Program-made: the position numbers and the translations under genes
DNA from: Mobiluncus sp034180645
GTDB taxonomy: Bacteria > Actinomycetota > Actinomycetes > Actinomycetales > Actinomycetaceae
Assembly: GCF_034180645.1 (NCBI RefSeq)
Contig: NZ_JAXFNY010000002.1
Location: 7,980 to 71,979, forward strand
DNA length: 64,000 nucleotides
Direction of reading: 5' to 3'
Notes under the pieces: generated by a model
The model's input: the letters and a program-made list of their open reading frames with translations, nothing else
The model's database searches: none
Told to the model about the DNA's origin: nothing
In this document: one piece after another, positions 24,890 to 33,879 of the stretch
Position numbering within the stretch: the stretch's first letter is position 1
Layout: the number at the start of each line of letters is the position of its first letter

Positions 24890-26140
24890 ATGGACGTCAA
24901 AGAGTGGATTACGCGCTACGAAAACTCGATAATGAATACTTTTGGGACGCCGAAGACCGTGCTGACTCGCGGGGCGGGCTGCTTTGTCTGGGACGAGGAC
25001 GGCCATCAATACCTCGACTTGTTGGGTGGTATCGCGGTCAACGCCCTGGGGCACGGACACCCGAATATCGTCACCGCTTTACATGAACAGGTCGAAACGT
25101 TAGGCCACGTCAGCAACTATTTTGCGACCCAGCCTCAGATTGAGGCCGCTGAGCGGATTTTGTCCATCATTGAGCCCGGGGGAGCTCCGCAGGGGTCTCG
25201 CGTGTTCTTTACCAACTCCGGTACCGAAGCGCTGGAGGCGGCGTTCAAGTTGGCGCGGGCGCGCGGAGGAGCTGCTCGCAGCAGATTCCTCGCGCTGGAA
25301 AACTCTTTCCACGGCCGTACCATGGGGGCACTGTCACTGACCTACAAATCGGTTTTCCGCGATCCTTTCCTGCCGATGCCCGCCGAAGTTGATTTCCTGC
25401 CTTACAACATCGCTGCCTTGGAGCGTGCCTTTGACGGGGAGCGGGGAGAGTCCATCGCGGCTCTGTTCATCGAGCCGATTCAAGGCGAAGCCGGGGTGCG
25501 TCCGATTTCTGATGACTTCCTCAAGGTCGCGCGCGAAGTGACGGCTCGTGCCGGCGCCCTGCTGGTTTTGGATGAAGTGCAAACCGGCATGGGGCGGACA
25601 GGAACCTGGATGGCTCACCATACGGCGGGAATCGTTCCGGACGTGGTGACGTTGGCAAAAGGGCTGGGCGCCGGGTTCCCGGTCGGGGCTTGCGTGGCTC
25701 TTAACGCTGAGGCGGCAAGCGTGTTAAAGCCGGGGATGCACGGTTCAACTTTTGCGGGAAATCCGCTGGCGGGAGCCTCCGTGCTGGCGATGATTAACAC
25801 GGTTGAAGAGGAAGGCTTGCTGTCTAACGTACAAAACGTAGGGGAAATCTGTAAACGCGAGATTCTCGAGCTGGAACACCCCCTCATCAGTGAAGTTCGG
25901 GGACGGGGCTTGCTGCTGGGAATCGGGTTGCGCAATCCTCTGGCCAAACCGCTGGCAGATGAACTGTTCAAAGCCGGATTCATCGTCAACGCCCCGGACA
26001 CGTTCACCATTCGTCTGGCTCCGCCGCTTATCATCAACCCGTCTCAGACCCGCATGTTTACCCAAGCGCTACCGGAAATCTTGGACCGGGTGCAGCGCCA
26101 GGCAGACGAAGAAATACGACTCGGAGTCCCTCGTGTCTGA
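24890..26140 (+). CDS. argD: Acetylornithine aminotransferase
   Basis: PLP-dependent class III aminotransferase that converts N-acetylglutamate semialdehyde to acetylornithine. Visible landmarks: GGIAVNALGHGHPNI, FTNSGTEALEAAFKLAR (phosphate-binding Gly-Thr), ENSFHGRTMGALS (stacking Phe), and LLVLDEVQTGMGRTG (Asp for the pyridine nitrogen). The Schiff-base lysine is in VTLAKGLGAGFPVGA. Start at the ATG 24890 rather than the in-frame GTG at 24875, since MDVKEWITRYENSIMNTFG fits homologues. It overlaps argR by 8 bp. Confidence 0.95.
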   Translation: MDVKEWITRYENSIMNTFGTPKTVLTRGAGCFVWDEDGHQYLDLLGGIAVNALGHGHPNIVTALHEQVETLGHVSNYFATQPQIEAAERILSIIEPGGAPQGSRVFFTNSGTEALEAAFKLARARGGAARSRFLALENSFHGRTMGALSLTYKSVFRDPFLPMPAEVDFLPYNIAALERAFDGERGESIAALFIEPIQGEAGVRPISDDFLKVAREVTARAGALLVLDEVQTGMGRTGTWMAHHTAGIVPDVVTLAKGLGAGFPVGACVALNAEAASVLKPGMHGSTFAGNPLAGASVLAMINTVEEEGLLSNVQNVGEICKREILELEHPLISEVRGRGLLLGIGLRNPLAKPLADELFKAGFIVNAPDTFTIRLAPPLIINPSQTRMFTQALPEILDRVQRQADEEIRLGVPRV

Positions 26141-26624
26141 AAACCTGGTAGTGCAATCCAAAATTGCTCGCCACAGTGCTATTTCCCGGCTGTTGGCGGA
26201 TAACGTGGTGCGCTCTCAAGGGGCTTTGCAAATTCTGCTGGAAAACGCCGGATTCTCGGTCACACAAGCGACGCTTTCGCGCGACCTCGAAGAGTTAGCG
26301 GCTACCAAAGTGCGCGATGAGAAAGGGGAGCTACGCTACGTTTTGGGCGGCGTGCGCACTGCCGCAGATATGCCGTTGCAGCTGCCGGGAACGTTGGAAC
26401 GCTGGTGCGCCCCGCTTTTGATTCAGGCGACTCAGGCCATGAATCAGGTGGTGTTGCGCACTCCGCCAGCCACAGCCGGCACCCTGGCGTCGGTCATTGA
26501 CAAGGAAAACCTGGAACACGTGTTGGGCTGCCTGGCAGGCGACAATACTATTTTGGTCATCTGCGACAGCGTGGAATCCGCCAAAGAACTGCGCGATAAG
26601 CTGCGAGGCCTGGCCAAGCGCTAG
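26133..26624 (+). CDS. argR: Arginine repressor
   Basis: Hexameric transcription factor that binds ARG boxes with arginine as corepressor. The N-terminal winged helix-turn-helix contains QGALQILLENAGFSVTQATLSRDLEEL, and the C-terminal oligomerisation domain ends GTLASVIDKENLEHVLGCLAGDNTILVIC, with the conserved Asp-containing arginine site. GTG start at 26133 overlaps argD, with CGGAG upstream. 163 aa is normal. In many actinobacteria argF lies between argD and argR; here the two genes overlap, so argF is absent from this position. Confidence 0.94.
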   Translation: MSENLVVQSKIARHSAISRLLADNVVRSQGALQILLENAGFSVTQATLSRDLEELAATKVRDEKGELRYVLGGVRTAADMPLQLPGTLERWCAPLLIQATQAMNQVVLRTPPATAGTLASVIDKENLEHVLGCLAGDNTILVICDSVESAKELRDKLRGLAKR

Positions 26625-26708
26625 ACCTACATATTATTTCCCCAGATTTAAAACCTCAAGAACACAATTTTTAGACCTATTTTTTGAAAATGAGAAAGAG
26701 AGAAAACA

Positions 26709-27941
26709 ATGACTGAACGGGTAGTGCTGGCTTATTCCGGCGGTTTGGACACTTCGGTGGCTATCGGCTGGATGAAAGACAAGCTCGGTGTGGACACGAT
26801 TGCGGTGTCGGTGGATGTGGGCCAAGGCGGCGAGGATATGGATGTGATTCGCCAGCGCGCGCTGGACTGCGGGGCAGTGGAAGCCTACATCGCTGACGCC
26901 AAAGACGAGTTCGCCACCGAATACTGTATGCCCTCTCTGCAAACCAACGGCCTGTACCAAGGCCAATATCCCCTGGTCTCGGCGCTGTCCCGCCCGCTCA
27001 TCGCCAAACACCTGGTGATGGCTGCCAAACAGTTCGGTGCCACTACCATGGCTCACGGCTGCACCGGAAAGGGCAATGATCAGGTTCGTTTCGAGGTGTC
27101 ATTTACCTCGCTGGCGCCGGACTTGAAATGCGTGTCGCCGATTCGTGATTTGTCCCTGCAACGCGATGTGTCGATTGCCTACGCGGAGGAACATCACCTG
27201 CCCATCGAAGCGACGAAACACAACCCCTTCTCGATTGATCAAAACTTGTGGGGCAGGGCCATTGAAACCGGCTTCTTAGAGGACCTGTGGAACGCCCCCA
27301 CCAAAGATGTGTACAACTACACCGATGATCCGGCATTCGCGGGAATCCCTGATGAAGTAATCATTACTTTTGAAAAGGGCATTCCCGTGGCTATTGATGG
27401 GGTAAAAATGACTCCGCTGCAGGTCATTCAAGAGATGAACCGGCGTGCCGGTGCCCAGGGGATTGGGCGTATTGATGTGGTGGAGGATCGTCTGATTGGG
27501 ATTAAATCGCACGAAATCTATGAAGCTCCCGGCGCGATGGCCCTGATTACTGCCCATCAAGCCCTGGAAGCCGTGACCCTGGAGCGGATGCAGCTGCGTT
27601 ACAAGCGTCAGATGGTGGAGCCGGCATGGTCAGATTTGGTTTACGAAGCCCAATGGAATTCGCCTCTCAAGAAATCCTTGGACGCGTTTGTGGCGCACAC
27701 GCAAGAATACGTGTCCGGCGATATTCGGATGGTCATGCACGCCGGGCGGGCGGTGGTCAACGGACGCCGTTCCGAGGCTTCCCTCTACGATTTCAAACTG
27801 GCGACCTACGATTCCGGGGATTCTTTTAACCAGGACGCGGCGCGTGGTTTCATTGAACTGTACGGATTGCAGTCCAAGCTGGCCGCGGCGCGTGACGTAA
27901 GGTACGGCAAGGGCATCACGCTGCAGGCCTCGCACCTCTAA
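26709..27941 (+). CDS. argG: Argininosuccinate synthase
   Basis: Condenses citrulline and aspartate with ATP use. The N-terminal PP-loop is VLAYSGGLDTSVAIGWM, followed by VSVDVGQGGEDMD, the central GCTGKGNDQVRFE segment and EATKHNPFSIDQNLWGRAIE. Length 410 aa is typical. The start is preceded by GAGAAAGAGAGAAAA, a purine-rich but weak ribosome-binding site, in an AT-rich 84-bp gap after argR that may hold its own promoter. The enzyme needs citrulline, whose source is not encoded in this window. Confidence 0.97.
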   Translation: MTERVVLAYSGGLDTSVAIGWMKDKLGVDTIAVSVDVGQGGEDMDVIRQRALDCGAVEAYIADAKDEFATEYCMPSLQTNGLYQGQYPLVSALSRPLIAKHLVMAAKQFGATTMAHGCTGKGNDQVRFEVSFTSLAPDLKCVSPIRDLSLQRDVSIAYAEEHHLPIEATKHNPFSIDQNLWGRAIETGFLEDLWNAPTKDVYNYTDDPAFAGIPDEVIITFEKGIPVAIDGVKMTPLQVIQEMNRRAGAQGIGRIDVVEDRLIGIKSHEIYEAPGAMALITAHQALEAVTLERMQLRYKRQMVEPAWSDLVYEAQWNSPLKKSLDAFVAHTQEYVSGDIRMVMHAGRAVVNGRRSEASLYDFKLATYDSGDSFNQDAARGFIELYGLQSKLAAARDVRYGKGITLQASHL

Positions 27942-28056
27942 ATGTCAGCACAGCGTCCCAGTTTTCCGGGCCGCAGCCTCGCCACAGTTCCCCGGCAGCC
28001 GAGCCAATCGGTTTGGCTGCCGGTGGTACTGTGGCGTTGAGAGAAAAGGAGTACAC

Positions 28057-29460
28057 ATGAGTGAAAAGTTGGCCCTGTGGGGCGGCAGATTTCAGGGCGG
28101 ACCTGACCAAGCGTTGGCGGCGCTGTCGGTGTCCACCCAGTTTGATTGGCGTTTAGCAGATTACGACTTACAGGGCTCTTTGGCTCATGCGCAGGCGCTG
28201 CGGGCGGCGGGGCTGCTGACTGAGTCGGAATACGCCGACTTGAGCGCTGCCCTGCGCCGTCTGCGGGCGGACGTGGCTGAGGGAACTTTCACTTTTTCCC
28301 CCGATGACGAGGACGTTCATACCGCCCTGGAACGAGGATTGCTGCAAGAGAACTACGCCGGGTCGGAACTGGGCGGAAAACTGCGGGCGGGACGCTCCCG
28401 CAACGACCAGATTGCCACCCTGGTGCGGATGTACCTGCGCGACGCCGCCGCCCACCTGCAAGGGCTGATAACGGCACTTTGCCAGGCAATTTTGTCCCAG
28501 GCCGACCGTGCCGGAACCCGTATCATGCCCGGTCGCACGCATATGCAGCATGCCCAGCCCGTTTTGGTGGCGCACCAGCTGATGGCTCACTTTTGGCCCC
28601 AGCTGCGTAACTTGGAGCGTTTGCGGGACTGGGAAAAGCGCAATGACGCCTCCCCGTATGGGGGCGGAGCCTTGGCAGGCAATACGTTGGGGCTCGACCC
28701 GGAACTGGTCGCCCGTGAGCTGGGTTTTTCCCAGGTGTGTCCGAACTCTATTGACGCTACGGCTTCACGAGACGGGGTGGTGGAGTTTCTCTATGTCCTC
28801 ACCCAGGTGGCGGTGGATATGTCGCGATTAGCGGAGGAAGTTATTATCTGGGACACCGCCGAGTTCGGCTACGTCACTTTGGATGATTCCTATTCGACCG
28901 GGTCCAGCATCATGCCGCAAAAGAAGAACCCGGATGTGGCTGAACTGGCTCGTGGCAAAGCGGGACGTCTGCTAGGCGACTTGACGGGATTGCTGGCCAC
29001 GATGAAAGGTTTGCCGCTGGCTTACGACCGGGACCTGCAGGAGGACAAAGAGCCGGTGTTTGACGCTATCGACACCCTGGAAGTCCTGTTGCCGGCGGTG
29101 ACCGGAATGGTGGACACCATGACCCTGCACTATGAGCGCCTGGAAACGCTGTCTATTGCCGGTTTCTCCTTGGCTACCGATGTGGCTGAATGGCTGGTGA
29201 AACGCGGTATGCCGTTCCGTCAAGCGCACGAGGTGTCGGGAGCCTGTGTCGCGTTGGCAGAAGGACGAGGCGTTGGGTTGGAGGACCTCAGCGATGCTGA
29301 TTTCGCGGGGGTCGACCCGTTGCTGACCCCTGAGGTTCGAGACGTCCTGACCGCTGCCGGTTCGGTTCGGGCTCGCCGGGGGGTGGGTGGCACCGCTCCG
29401 GAGCGTGTAGCTGAACAGATTGCCGCGGCCCGCCAGAAGTTACAAGCGTTCCAGCGCTAA
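28057..29460 (+). CDS. argH: Argininosuccinate lyase
   Basis: Last step of arginine synthesis: splits argininosuccinate to arginine and fumarate. The family signature GSSIMPQKKNPDVAEL, containing the catalytic Ser loop, lies near residue 285. The N-terminal ALWGGRFQGGPDQALAALSVS, GRSRNDQIATLVRM and GRTHMQHAQPV segments complete the active site made by three subunits. 467 aa is normal. A strong AAAGGAG lies 5 nt before the ATG. It ends the arginine cluster. Confidence 0.97.
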   Translation: MSEKLALWGGRFQGGPDQALAALSVSTQFDWRLADYDLQGSLAHAQALRAAGLLTESEYADLSAALRRLRADVAEGTFTFSPDDEDVHTALERGLLQENYAGSELGGKLRAGRSRNDQIATLVRMYLRDAAAHLQGLITALCQAILSQADRAGTRIMPGRTHMQHAQPVLVAHQLMAHFWPQLRNLERLRDWEKRNDASPYGGGALAGNTLGLDPELVARELGFSQVCPNSIDATASRDGVVEFLYVLTQVAVDMSRLAEEVIIWDTAEFGYVTLDDSYSTGSSIMPQKKNPDVAELARGKAGRLLGDLTGLLATMKGLPLAYDRDLQEDKEPVFDAIDTLEVLLPAVTGMVDTMTLHYERLETLSIAGFSLATDVAEWLVKRGMPFRQAHEVSGACVALAEGRGVGLEDLSDADFAGVDPLLTPEVRDVLTAAGSVRARRGVGGTAPERVAEQIAAARQKLQAFQR

Positions 29461-29551
29461 CGCGGCGCGAAGGGGTGGTGCAGTGCCGCCCGGGGAGAGG
29501 CCAGCGGCACCCCGCTTACCGTTCATGTTGTGTAGACAAACTAATCTTTAG

Positions 29552-29580
29552 TGTACATAAAATATAAATCGAGGTATAAT
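29552..29580 (+). promoter_or_regulatory. Strong promoter of the small gene at 29679
   Basis: TGTACA (29552-29557) and a perfect TATAAT (29575-29580) are separated by 17 bp in an AT-rich stretch. Transcription would begin near 29587, giving a leader of about 92 nt. Confidence 0.65.
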
Positions 29581-29590
29581 AAAGACATCG

Positions 29591-29601
29591 AGCGGACATC
29601 T
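29591..29601 (+). other. 5' leader element complementary to the terminator arm of the same transcript
   Basis: AGCGGACATCT near the predicted 5' end is the exact reverse complement of AGATGTCCGCT at 29875-29885, which forms the 3' arm of the terminator. Pairing would join the mRNA ends and compete with the 7-bp terminator stem. A second hairpin, GTGGGC/GCTCAC (about 29622-29637), lies in the same leader. Confidence 0.5.
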
Positions 29602-29678
29602 GTGATGACCGGATTCGAGAGGTGGGCTCAGGCTCACCGAGACGAGGACAGAACGATAGTAAAGGAGGTGCAACGGTT

Positions 29679-29831
29679 ATGAGTAGCATATTGAACTGGC
29701 TAAAGACCGCCCCAAAAACTTTCACCAGCGGGAAGGTTATTTCCGGCGAGGCGCCCCAGATGTGCGCAGACACTGTGATGGCGAAAGCCTATCGAGTGAA
29801 TATGGCGCATGAAATTTTGGCTGACCGTTAA
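29679..29831 (+). CDS. Small 50-aa protein of unknown function
   Basis: Begins MSSILNWLKTAPKTFTSGK and ends EILADR. It is amphipathic rather than clearly membrane-spanning, with one Cys and three Met after the first. Support for a real gene: AAAGGAGGTG lies upstream of the ATG, a TATAAT promoter lies about 100 bp upstream, codon use resembles the genome, and a terminator sits 35 bp after the stop. An in-frame start at 29622 would add 19 residues but has no ribosome-binding site. I do not recognise the family. It could be a small regulator or a leader peptide, and the RNA ends are complementary (see leader element). Confidence 0.6.
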   Translation: MSSILNWLKTAPKTFTSGKVISGEAPQMCADTVMAKAYRVNMAHEILADR

Positions 29832-29864
29832 GGGGGACGGAAACCAAAAAAACAGCAACGACGC

Positions 29865-29890
29865 AAGCGGACGAAGATGTCCGCTTTTTT
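29865..29890 (+). terminator. Terminator after the small gene
   Basis: AAGCGGAC and GTCCGCTT with a 6-nt loop, followed by TTTT. The 3' arm is also complementary to the 5' leader at 29591-29601. Confidence 0.8.
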
Positions 29891-29934
29891 GTTGCCTAAA
29901 ATCCGGCGTGCCGGGACTGGAACGCGAGTGCCGT

Positions 29935-30555
29935 CTAGTTCGTCAGCCGCGGAGTCTCGCAAACAAAGCCTTTGAATCCGTGATTGCAATAGCCGTGGGG
30001 GTGGTGAAACAGGTACGCCTGATGATATGGCTCCGCGAGCCAAAACTCGCCGGCTGCGGCCTGGCTGAGAATCTCGGTTGTAATCGGCCCTCGACCGGCT
30101 TGGGCAAGGGTTTTCCCGAAGGATTGCCGGGATTGCTCGGCTAGCTGGCGCTGTTGCGCAGTAGTGTAAACAATCATCGAGCGGTACTGACTGCCTCGAT
30201 CGTTACCTTGCCGCTCGCCCTGAGTGGGGTCGTGGTTTTCCCAAAACACTTTCAGCAGGTCTCCCGCGCTCGTGCGGGTGGGGTCGTAGACTATGCGGGT
30301 AGTTTCGGCGTGCCCAGTTTGACCTGTACAGACATCTTCATAAGTGGGGTGCGGCCAGTGACCTCCCAGATAGCCTACCGCCGTGTTGATGACCCCGGGC
30401 TGGCTCCAAAAAATGCGTTCCACTCCCCAAAAACATCCCATCGCTACGTAAAGAACCTCGTGGGGGAGGGGCCACGGCCCGGTGAGAGAGGTTTTGAGTA
30501 CGGGGTGAATATCGGTCAGGGCGGTCCCGGAATCGTTTTGAAAGCCAAAATCCAT
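29935..30555 (-). CDS. msrA: Peptide-methionine (S)-S-oxide reductase
   Basis: Repairs oxidised methionine. The catalytic motif is GCFWGVERIFW with C41. YLGGHWPHPTYEDVCTGQTGHAE and DRGSQYRSMIVY follow as expected for MsrA. Candidate recycling cysteines lie near the C-terminus in HGYCNHG and GFVCETP. Length 206 aa is normal for the stand-alone enzyme. The N-terminal 30 residues are variable. It is transcribed toward the small gene, and its start region abuts the Nudix gene on the other strand. Confidence 0.94.
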   Translation of the reverse strand: MDFGFQNDSGTALTDIHPVLKTSLTGPWPLPHEVLYVAMGCFWGVERIFWSQPGVINTAVGYLGGHWPHPTYEDVCTGQTGHAETTRIVYDPTRTSAGDLLKVFWENHDPTQGERQGNDRGSQYRSMIVYTTAQQRQLAEQSRQSFGKTLAQAGRGPITTEILSQAAAGEFWLAEPYHQAYLFHHPHGYCNHGFKGFVCETPRLTN

Positions 30556-30635
30556 AATCCTAGTGTGACACCGTGCACCGGGATTGTCCTGGGCGGGGTT
30601 TCTCTCTCGGCTACAGAGTTATTAGACTCGAAAGC

Positions 30636-31052
30636 GTGTTTCAGCCGATAGTGGTCGCAGCGGCGATTGTGGATGACCTCAGCCAACCAACGCAGGTGCT
30701 GGGGGCGCAGCGCTCTTATCCCGAACAGTGGCGGGGTTTCTATGAGTTTCCCGGCGGCAAAACTGAACCCGGAGAAACTCCTGAACAGGCTCTGCGTCGA
30801 GAGCTGCGCGAGGAACTATCAGCGGAAATTATAGTTGGGCAGCGATTGGAGGAAACCTGGCCCGCTCACGGAGGATTTCAGATGTTCGTGTACCTGTGCG
30901 CCCTCGCTCCGCACAGCTCGGCACAGGTCGGAGCGGCGCATCTGGCCCTGCGATGGGTCGACCTCAAACATTCCGAGAGTTTGCCTTGGCTCCCCGCTGA
31001 TTATCCGATTCTGACAGCGATTGCGCGGCATTACGGCATCACCCAGGACTGA
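30636..31052 (+). CDS. Nudix hydrolase, MutT/8-oxo-dGTP diphosphatase type
   Basis: Hydrolyses nucleoside diphosphate derivatives and probably sanitises oxidised nucleotides. The complete Nudix box is visible: GGKTEPGETPEQALRRELRE followed by EL, containing REXXEE. The core begins PIVVAAAIVDD, so the GTG at 30636 is a better start than the upstream GTG at 30573. About 138 aa, typical for MutT. Divergent from msrA; both are oxidative-damage repair functions. Confidence 0.88.
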   Translation: MFQPIVVAAAIVDDLSQPTQVLGAQRSYPEQWRGFYEFPGGKTEPGETPEQALRRELREELSAEIIVGQRLEETWPAHGGFQMFVYLCALAPHSSAQVGAAHLALRWVDLKHSESLPWLPADYPILTAIARHYGITQD

Positions 31053-31304
31053 ACGGCGCGTCATTGCTCTCGTGCCTCTCGGGTATCTTCGGACGTGGCG
31101 TGGGCTCACCCGGTTTTGAGGTTCGGGCTCACAAGGGAGCTGCGGCGGTGTGGCGCGAAAATATGGGTTTTCTTTTGCCCGGTCAAGCTGGGGTATTGGT
31201 GTGTCAGGTCAGGATAGTGATAGTTTAGAACCCGTGTAAAAAGCTGTTTGCCTTACCGGGGCGGCAACAATTGAAACTATTTGTATAGAGAAGGCGAGAA
31301 ATCC

Positions 31305-33341
31305 TTGTCCAACCAGCCTGCGGCCGCTGCGACAAATAATGCCGGAGCCAAGTCCGCTCATCCTTACCGCGAGTTAACTTTCCGAGCCATTGTTGTCGGC
31401 GGATTAATCACCCTGATTTTCACCGCCGCTAACGCTTACCTCGGGTTGAAAGTCGGCCTAACTTTTGCCACTTCCATTCCGGCTGCCGTGATTTCCATGG
31501 CTATCCTGCGTTACTTCCATAATCACACGGTCGTGGAAAACAATATCGTCCAGACCATCGCTTCAGCGGCCGGGACGCTTTCGGCCATCATTTTTGTGGT
31601 TCCCGGCCTGGTCATGGTGGGATACTGGTCCGGCTTCCCCTACTGGGAGACCACAGCCGTGTGCATGGTCGGCGGCATTCTCGGTGTGATGTATTCGATT
31701 CCGCTGCGTCGCGCTTTGGTGACCGGCTCGGATTTGCCCTATCCGGAGGGGGTAGCGGCCGCAGAAGTGTTGAAAGTGGGGGATGAAAACGGTTCCGCCG
31801 AGGAAAATCATCGCGGCTTGCTGGTGATTATCTGGGGCGGTTTGGCGTCCGCAGGAATGGCGCTGCTCACGGCGTTAAAAGCCGCCGCGGGGTCCTTGAG
31901 CGTGAACTTTAGGATTGGCGCCGGAGGCACCATGATTGGCGGTTCGTTGTCTCTGGCCTTGATGGGGGTAGGACACCTGGTCGGTCCCGCGGTTGGCATC
32001 GCGATGCTGGTCGGTTTGCTACTTTCCTATGGCATTCTGCTGCCGATTCTGACCCAGGGCCAGGTCGCCGGTCAGGATCTCGGTGATATGGTCAGCACGG
32101 TTTTCGCCCACGATGTACGGATGATTGGTGCTGGAGCTATGGCTGTGGCTGCAGTATGGACCCTGCTAAAGATTATTGGCCCCATATTGCGCGGTATCGC
32201 TGATTCCTTGAAATCCTCTAAACTGCGTGAAACCGGAAACCAAGTTCCCTTGACGGAACAGGACATTCCTTTCAAGTACGTGGCTGCCATTACTTTGCTG
32301 TCCATGATTCCCATTGGTTTGCTGCTGTGGAACTTCCTCCGAGATTCGCCCATCTCGCACCATCTGGTGGCGCTCATCATCCTCAGCATTCTGTTTGTGC
32401 TGGTTCTGGGCTTACTGATTGCCAGTATCTGTGGCTATATGGCGGGTCTGATTGGGGCCTCGAACTCTCCTATCTCCGGCGTGGGCATCATCGTGATTAT
32501 TGCGGCTTCGCTGCTGATTCTGTTGGTGACCGGCAACACCAGCCAGACTCACCCCACCGAACTGACCGCCTACGCGCTGTTTACGACCGCTATCGTCTTT
32601 GGCATCGCCACCATCTCGAATGACAACCTGCAAGACCTGAAAACCGGCCAGTTGGTCGGAGCAACCCCGTGGAAACAGCAGGTAGCGCTCATCATCGGGG
32701 TTATATTTGGCTCCCTGGTGATTCCTCCGGTCCTACAGCTGTTGATGACCAGCTTTGGCTTCTCCGGGATGGAGGGCGTGGATGAGACAACCGCTCTGCA
32801 AGCCCCGCAAGCGACCCTGCTGTCCACCATCGCCAAGGGAATTTTTGGCGGGGACATGAACTGGCAGTTGTTCGGTCTGGGGGCTTTGATTGGTGTCGTT
32901 ATCGTCATAGTTGATGAAATCATGGGGCGCGTCAGCCGTTTCAACCTGGCTCCGCTCGCTGTCGGCATGGGCATGTACCTCAACATCACGACCACCCTGG
33001 TCATCTCGCTGGGCGCCCTGGTGGGCTGGATTTACAACCGTTGGGCGTTGCGCCAAGAAAAGGCGGAACAGTCCAAGCGTCTCGGGGTGCTGCTGGCTAC
33101 CGGCATGATTGTGGGTGATTCACTGTTTGGGATTCTCAACGCCGGCATCATCGGAGCTACCAGTAACGCTGATGCCCTAGGAATCGTCCCGGATTCTTTT
33201 GCCCCCGCTGCCAAAGTCGTGGGAGTGATTGTTTTTGTGGGTCTGTTGGCTGTCAGCTACCGCTGGGTGATGAAGAAATCCGGCGAGTCCGAGTCAACAC
33301 CAGCTTCAGAAATCAACGATTCTTCCCGAAGTGAAGCCTAA
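31305..33341 (+). CDS. OPT-family oligopeptide transporter
   Basis: A large polytopic membrane protein (about 678 aa, roughly 14-16 hydrophobic segments) of the OPT superfamily, proton-coupled importers of small peptides or metal chelates. The N-terminal segment GLITLIFTAANAYLGLKVGLT and the SDLPYPEGVAAAEVLK motif are typical of bacterial OPT proteins. The TTG at 31305 is taken as start (MSNQPAAAATNN); an in-frame TTG at 31281 is less likely. First gene of an apparent operon with the AhpD-like protein (41-bp gap) and the alanine symporter (8-bp gap), all pointing to peptide and amino-acid uptake. Confidence 0.9.
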   Translation: MSNQPAAAATNNAGAKSAHPYRELTFRAIVVGGLITLIFTAANAYLGLKVGLTFATSIPAAVISMAILRYFHNHTVVENNIVQTIASAAGTLSAIIFVVPGLVMVGYWSGFPYWETTAVCMVGGILGVMYSIPLRRALVTGSDLPYPEGVAAAEVLKVGDENGSAEENHRGLLVIIWGGLASAGMALLTALKAAAGSLSVNFRIGAGGTMIGGSLSLALMGVGHLVGPAVGIAMLVGLLLSYGILLPILTQGQVAGQDLGDMVSTVFAHDVRMIGAGAMAVAAVWTLLKIIGPILRGIADSLKSSKLRETGNQVPLTEQDIPFKYVAAITLLSMIPIGLLLWNFLRDSPISHHLVALIILSILFVLVLGLLIASICGYMAGLIGASNSPISGVGIIVIIAASLLILLVTGNTSQTHPTELTAYALFTTAIVFGIATISNDNLQDLKTGQLVGATPWKQQVALIIGVIFGSLVIPPVLQLLMTSFGFSGMEGVDETTALQAPQATLLSTIAKGIFGGDMNWQLFGLGALIGVVIVIVDEIMGRVSRFNLAPLAVGMGMYLNITTTLVISLGALVGWIYNRWALRQEKAEQSKRLGVLLATGMIVGDSLFGILNAGIIGATSNADALGIVPDSFAPAAKVVGVIVFVGLLAVSYRWVMKKSGESESTPASEINDSSRSEA

Positions 33342-33382
33342 AAGACCCGGTCTGGGTGGGTTTACGGAAAGGAACAGACGCA

Positions 33383-33871
33383 ATGACAGAAACAGCCGCT
33401 AGGAGAGTACCGTACTTGGATAAAGCCTTTCCCGAAGTCGCTGCTGCCATGGAGGAAGTGACTCGCAGGCTTAAGCCCGTTTACGAGCAGGTCGGTCTAC
33501 CGGCTAGCCTGATTGAACTCGTTTGCCTACGTGCCAGTCAGATGAATAGATGTGGGACTTGCCTTTCTGTACATGTGCCGCGTGCGCTACAAGCCGGTGT
33601 ATCTCAACTGCAGATTGATGTGTTGCCCAGTTGGAGGGAAGACACGGAATTGTTCACACCTCAGGAAAAGGCCGCACTGGAGTTGACTGAGCACTTAACC
33701 AGGCTCCCTGAAGGAGTGCGCAACTCCAGCGTGGGGGAGCACGCGCAGACATTCTTTACCGAAGCTCAGGTGGCTGCTCTCGAATGGTGCGCCATCATGA
33801 TTAATGCCAACAACCGGATTTCAATTGCTTCGCATCACCCGATTCGCAAGTATCCGCCAGTATCCAGTTAG
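33383..33871 (+). CDS. Carboxymuconolactone decarboxylase/AhpD-like protein
   Basis: About 162 aa with the AhpD-type redox motif in CLRASQMNRCGTCLSVHV: a CxxC followed by His three residues later, as in alkylhydroperoxidase D-like proteins. The fold binds or reduces peroxides or related substrates, but this member's substrate is unknown. ATG at 33383 is used because GGAAAGGAAC lies upstream. It is embedded between two transporters, which is unusual for a peroxidase-like enzyme, and its link to their substrates is unclear. Confidence 0.85.
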   Translation: MTETAARRVPYLDKAFPEVAAAMEEVTRRLKPVYEQVGLPASLIELVCLRASQMNRCGTCLSVHVPRALQAGVSQLQIDVLPSWREDTELFTPQEKAALELTEHLTRLPEGVRNSSVGEHAQTFFTEAQVAALEWCAIMINANNRISIASHHPIRKYPPVSS

Positions 33872-33879
33872 GAGAAAAA

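Noticed and set aside
29587..29890. tmRNA or riboswitch reading of the small-gene locus
   Set aside because: There is no 3' tRNA-like domain or CCA, no resume-codon context, and no riboswitch consensus I could place; an ORF with a perfect ribosome-binding site explains it better. The end complementarity is kept as a finding instead.
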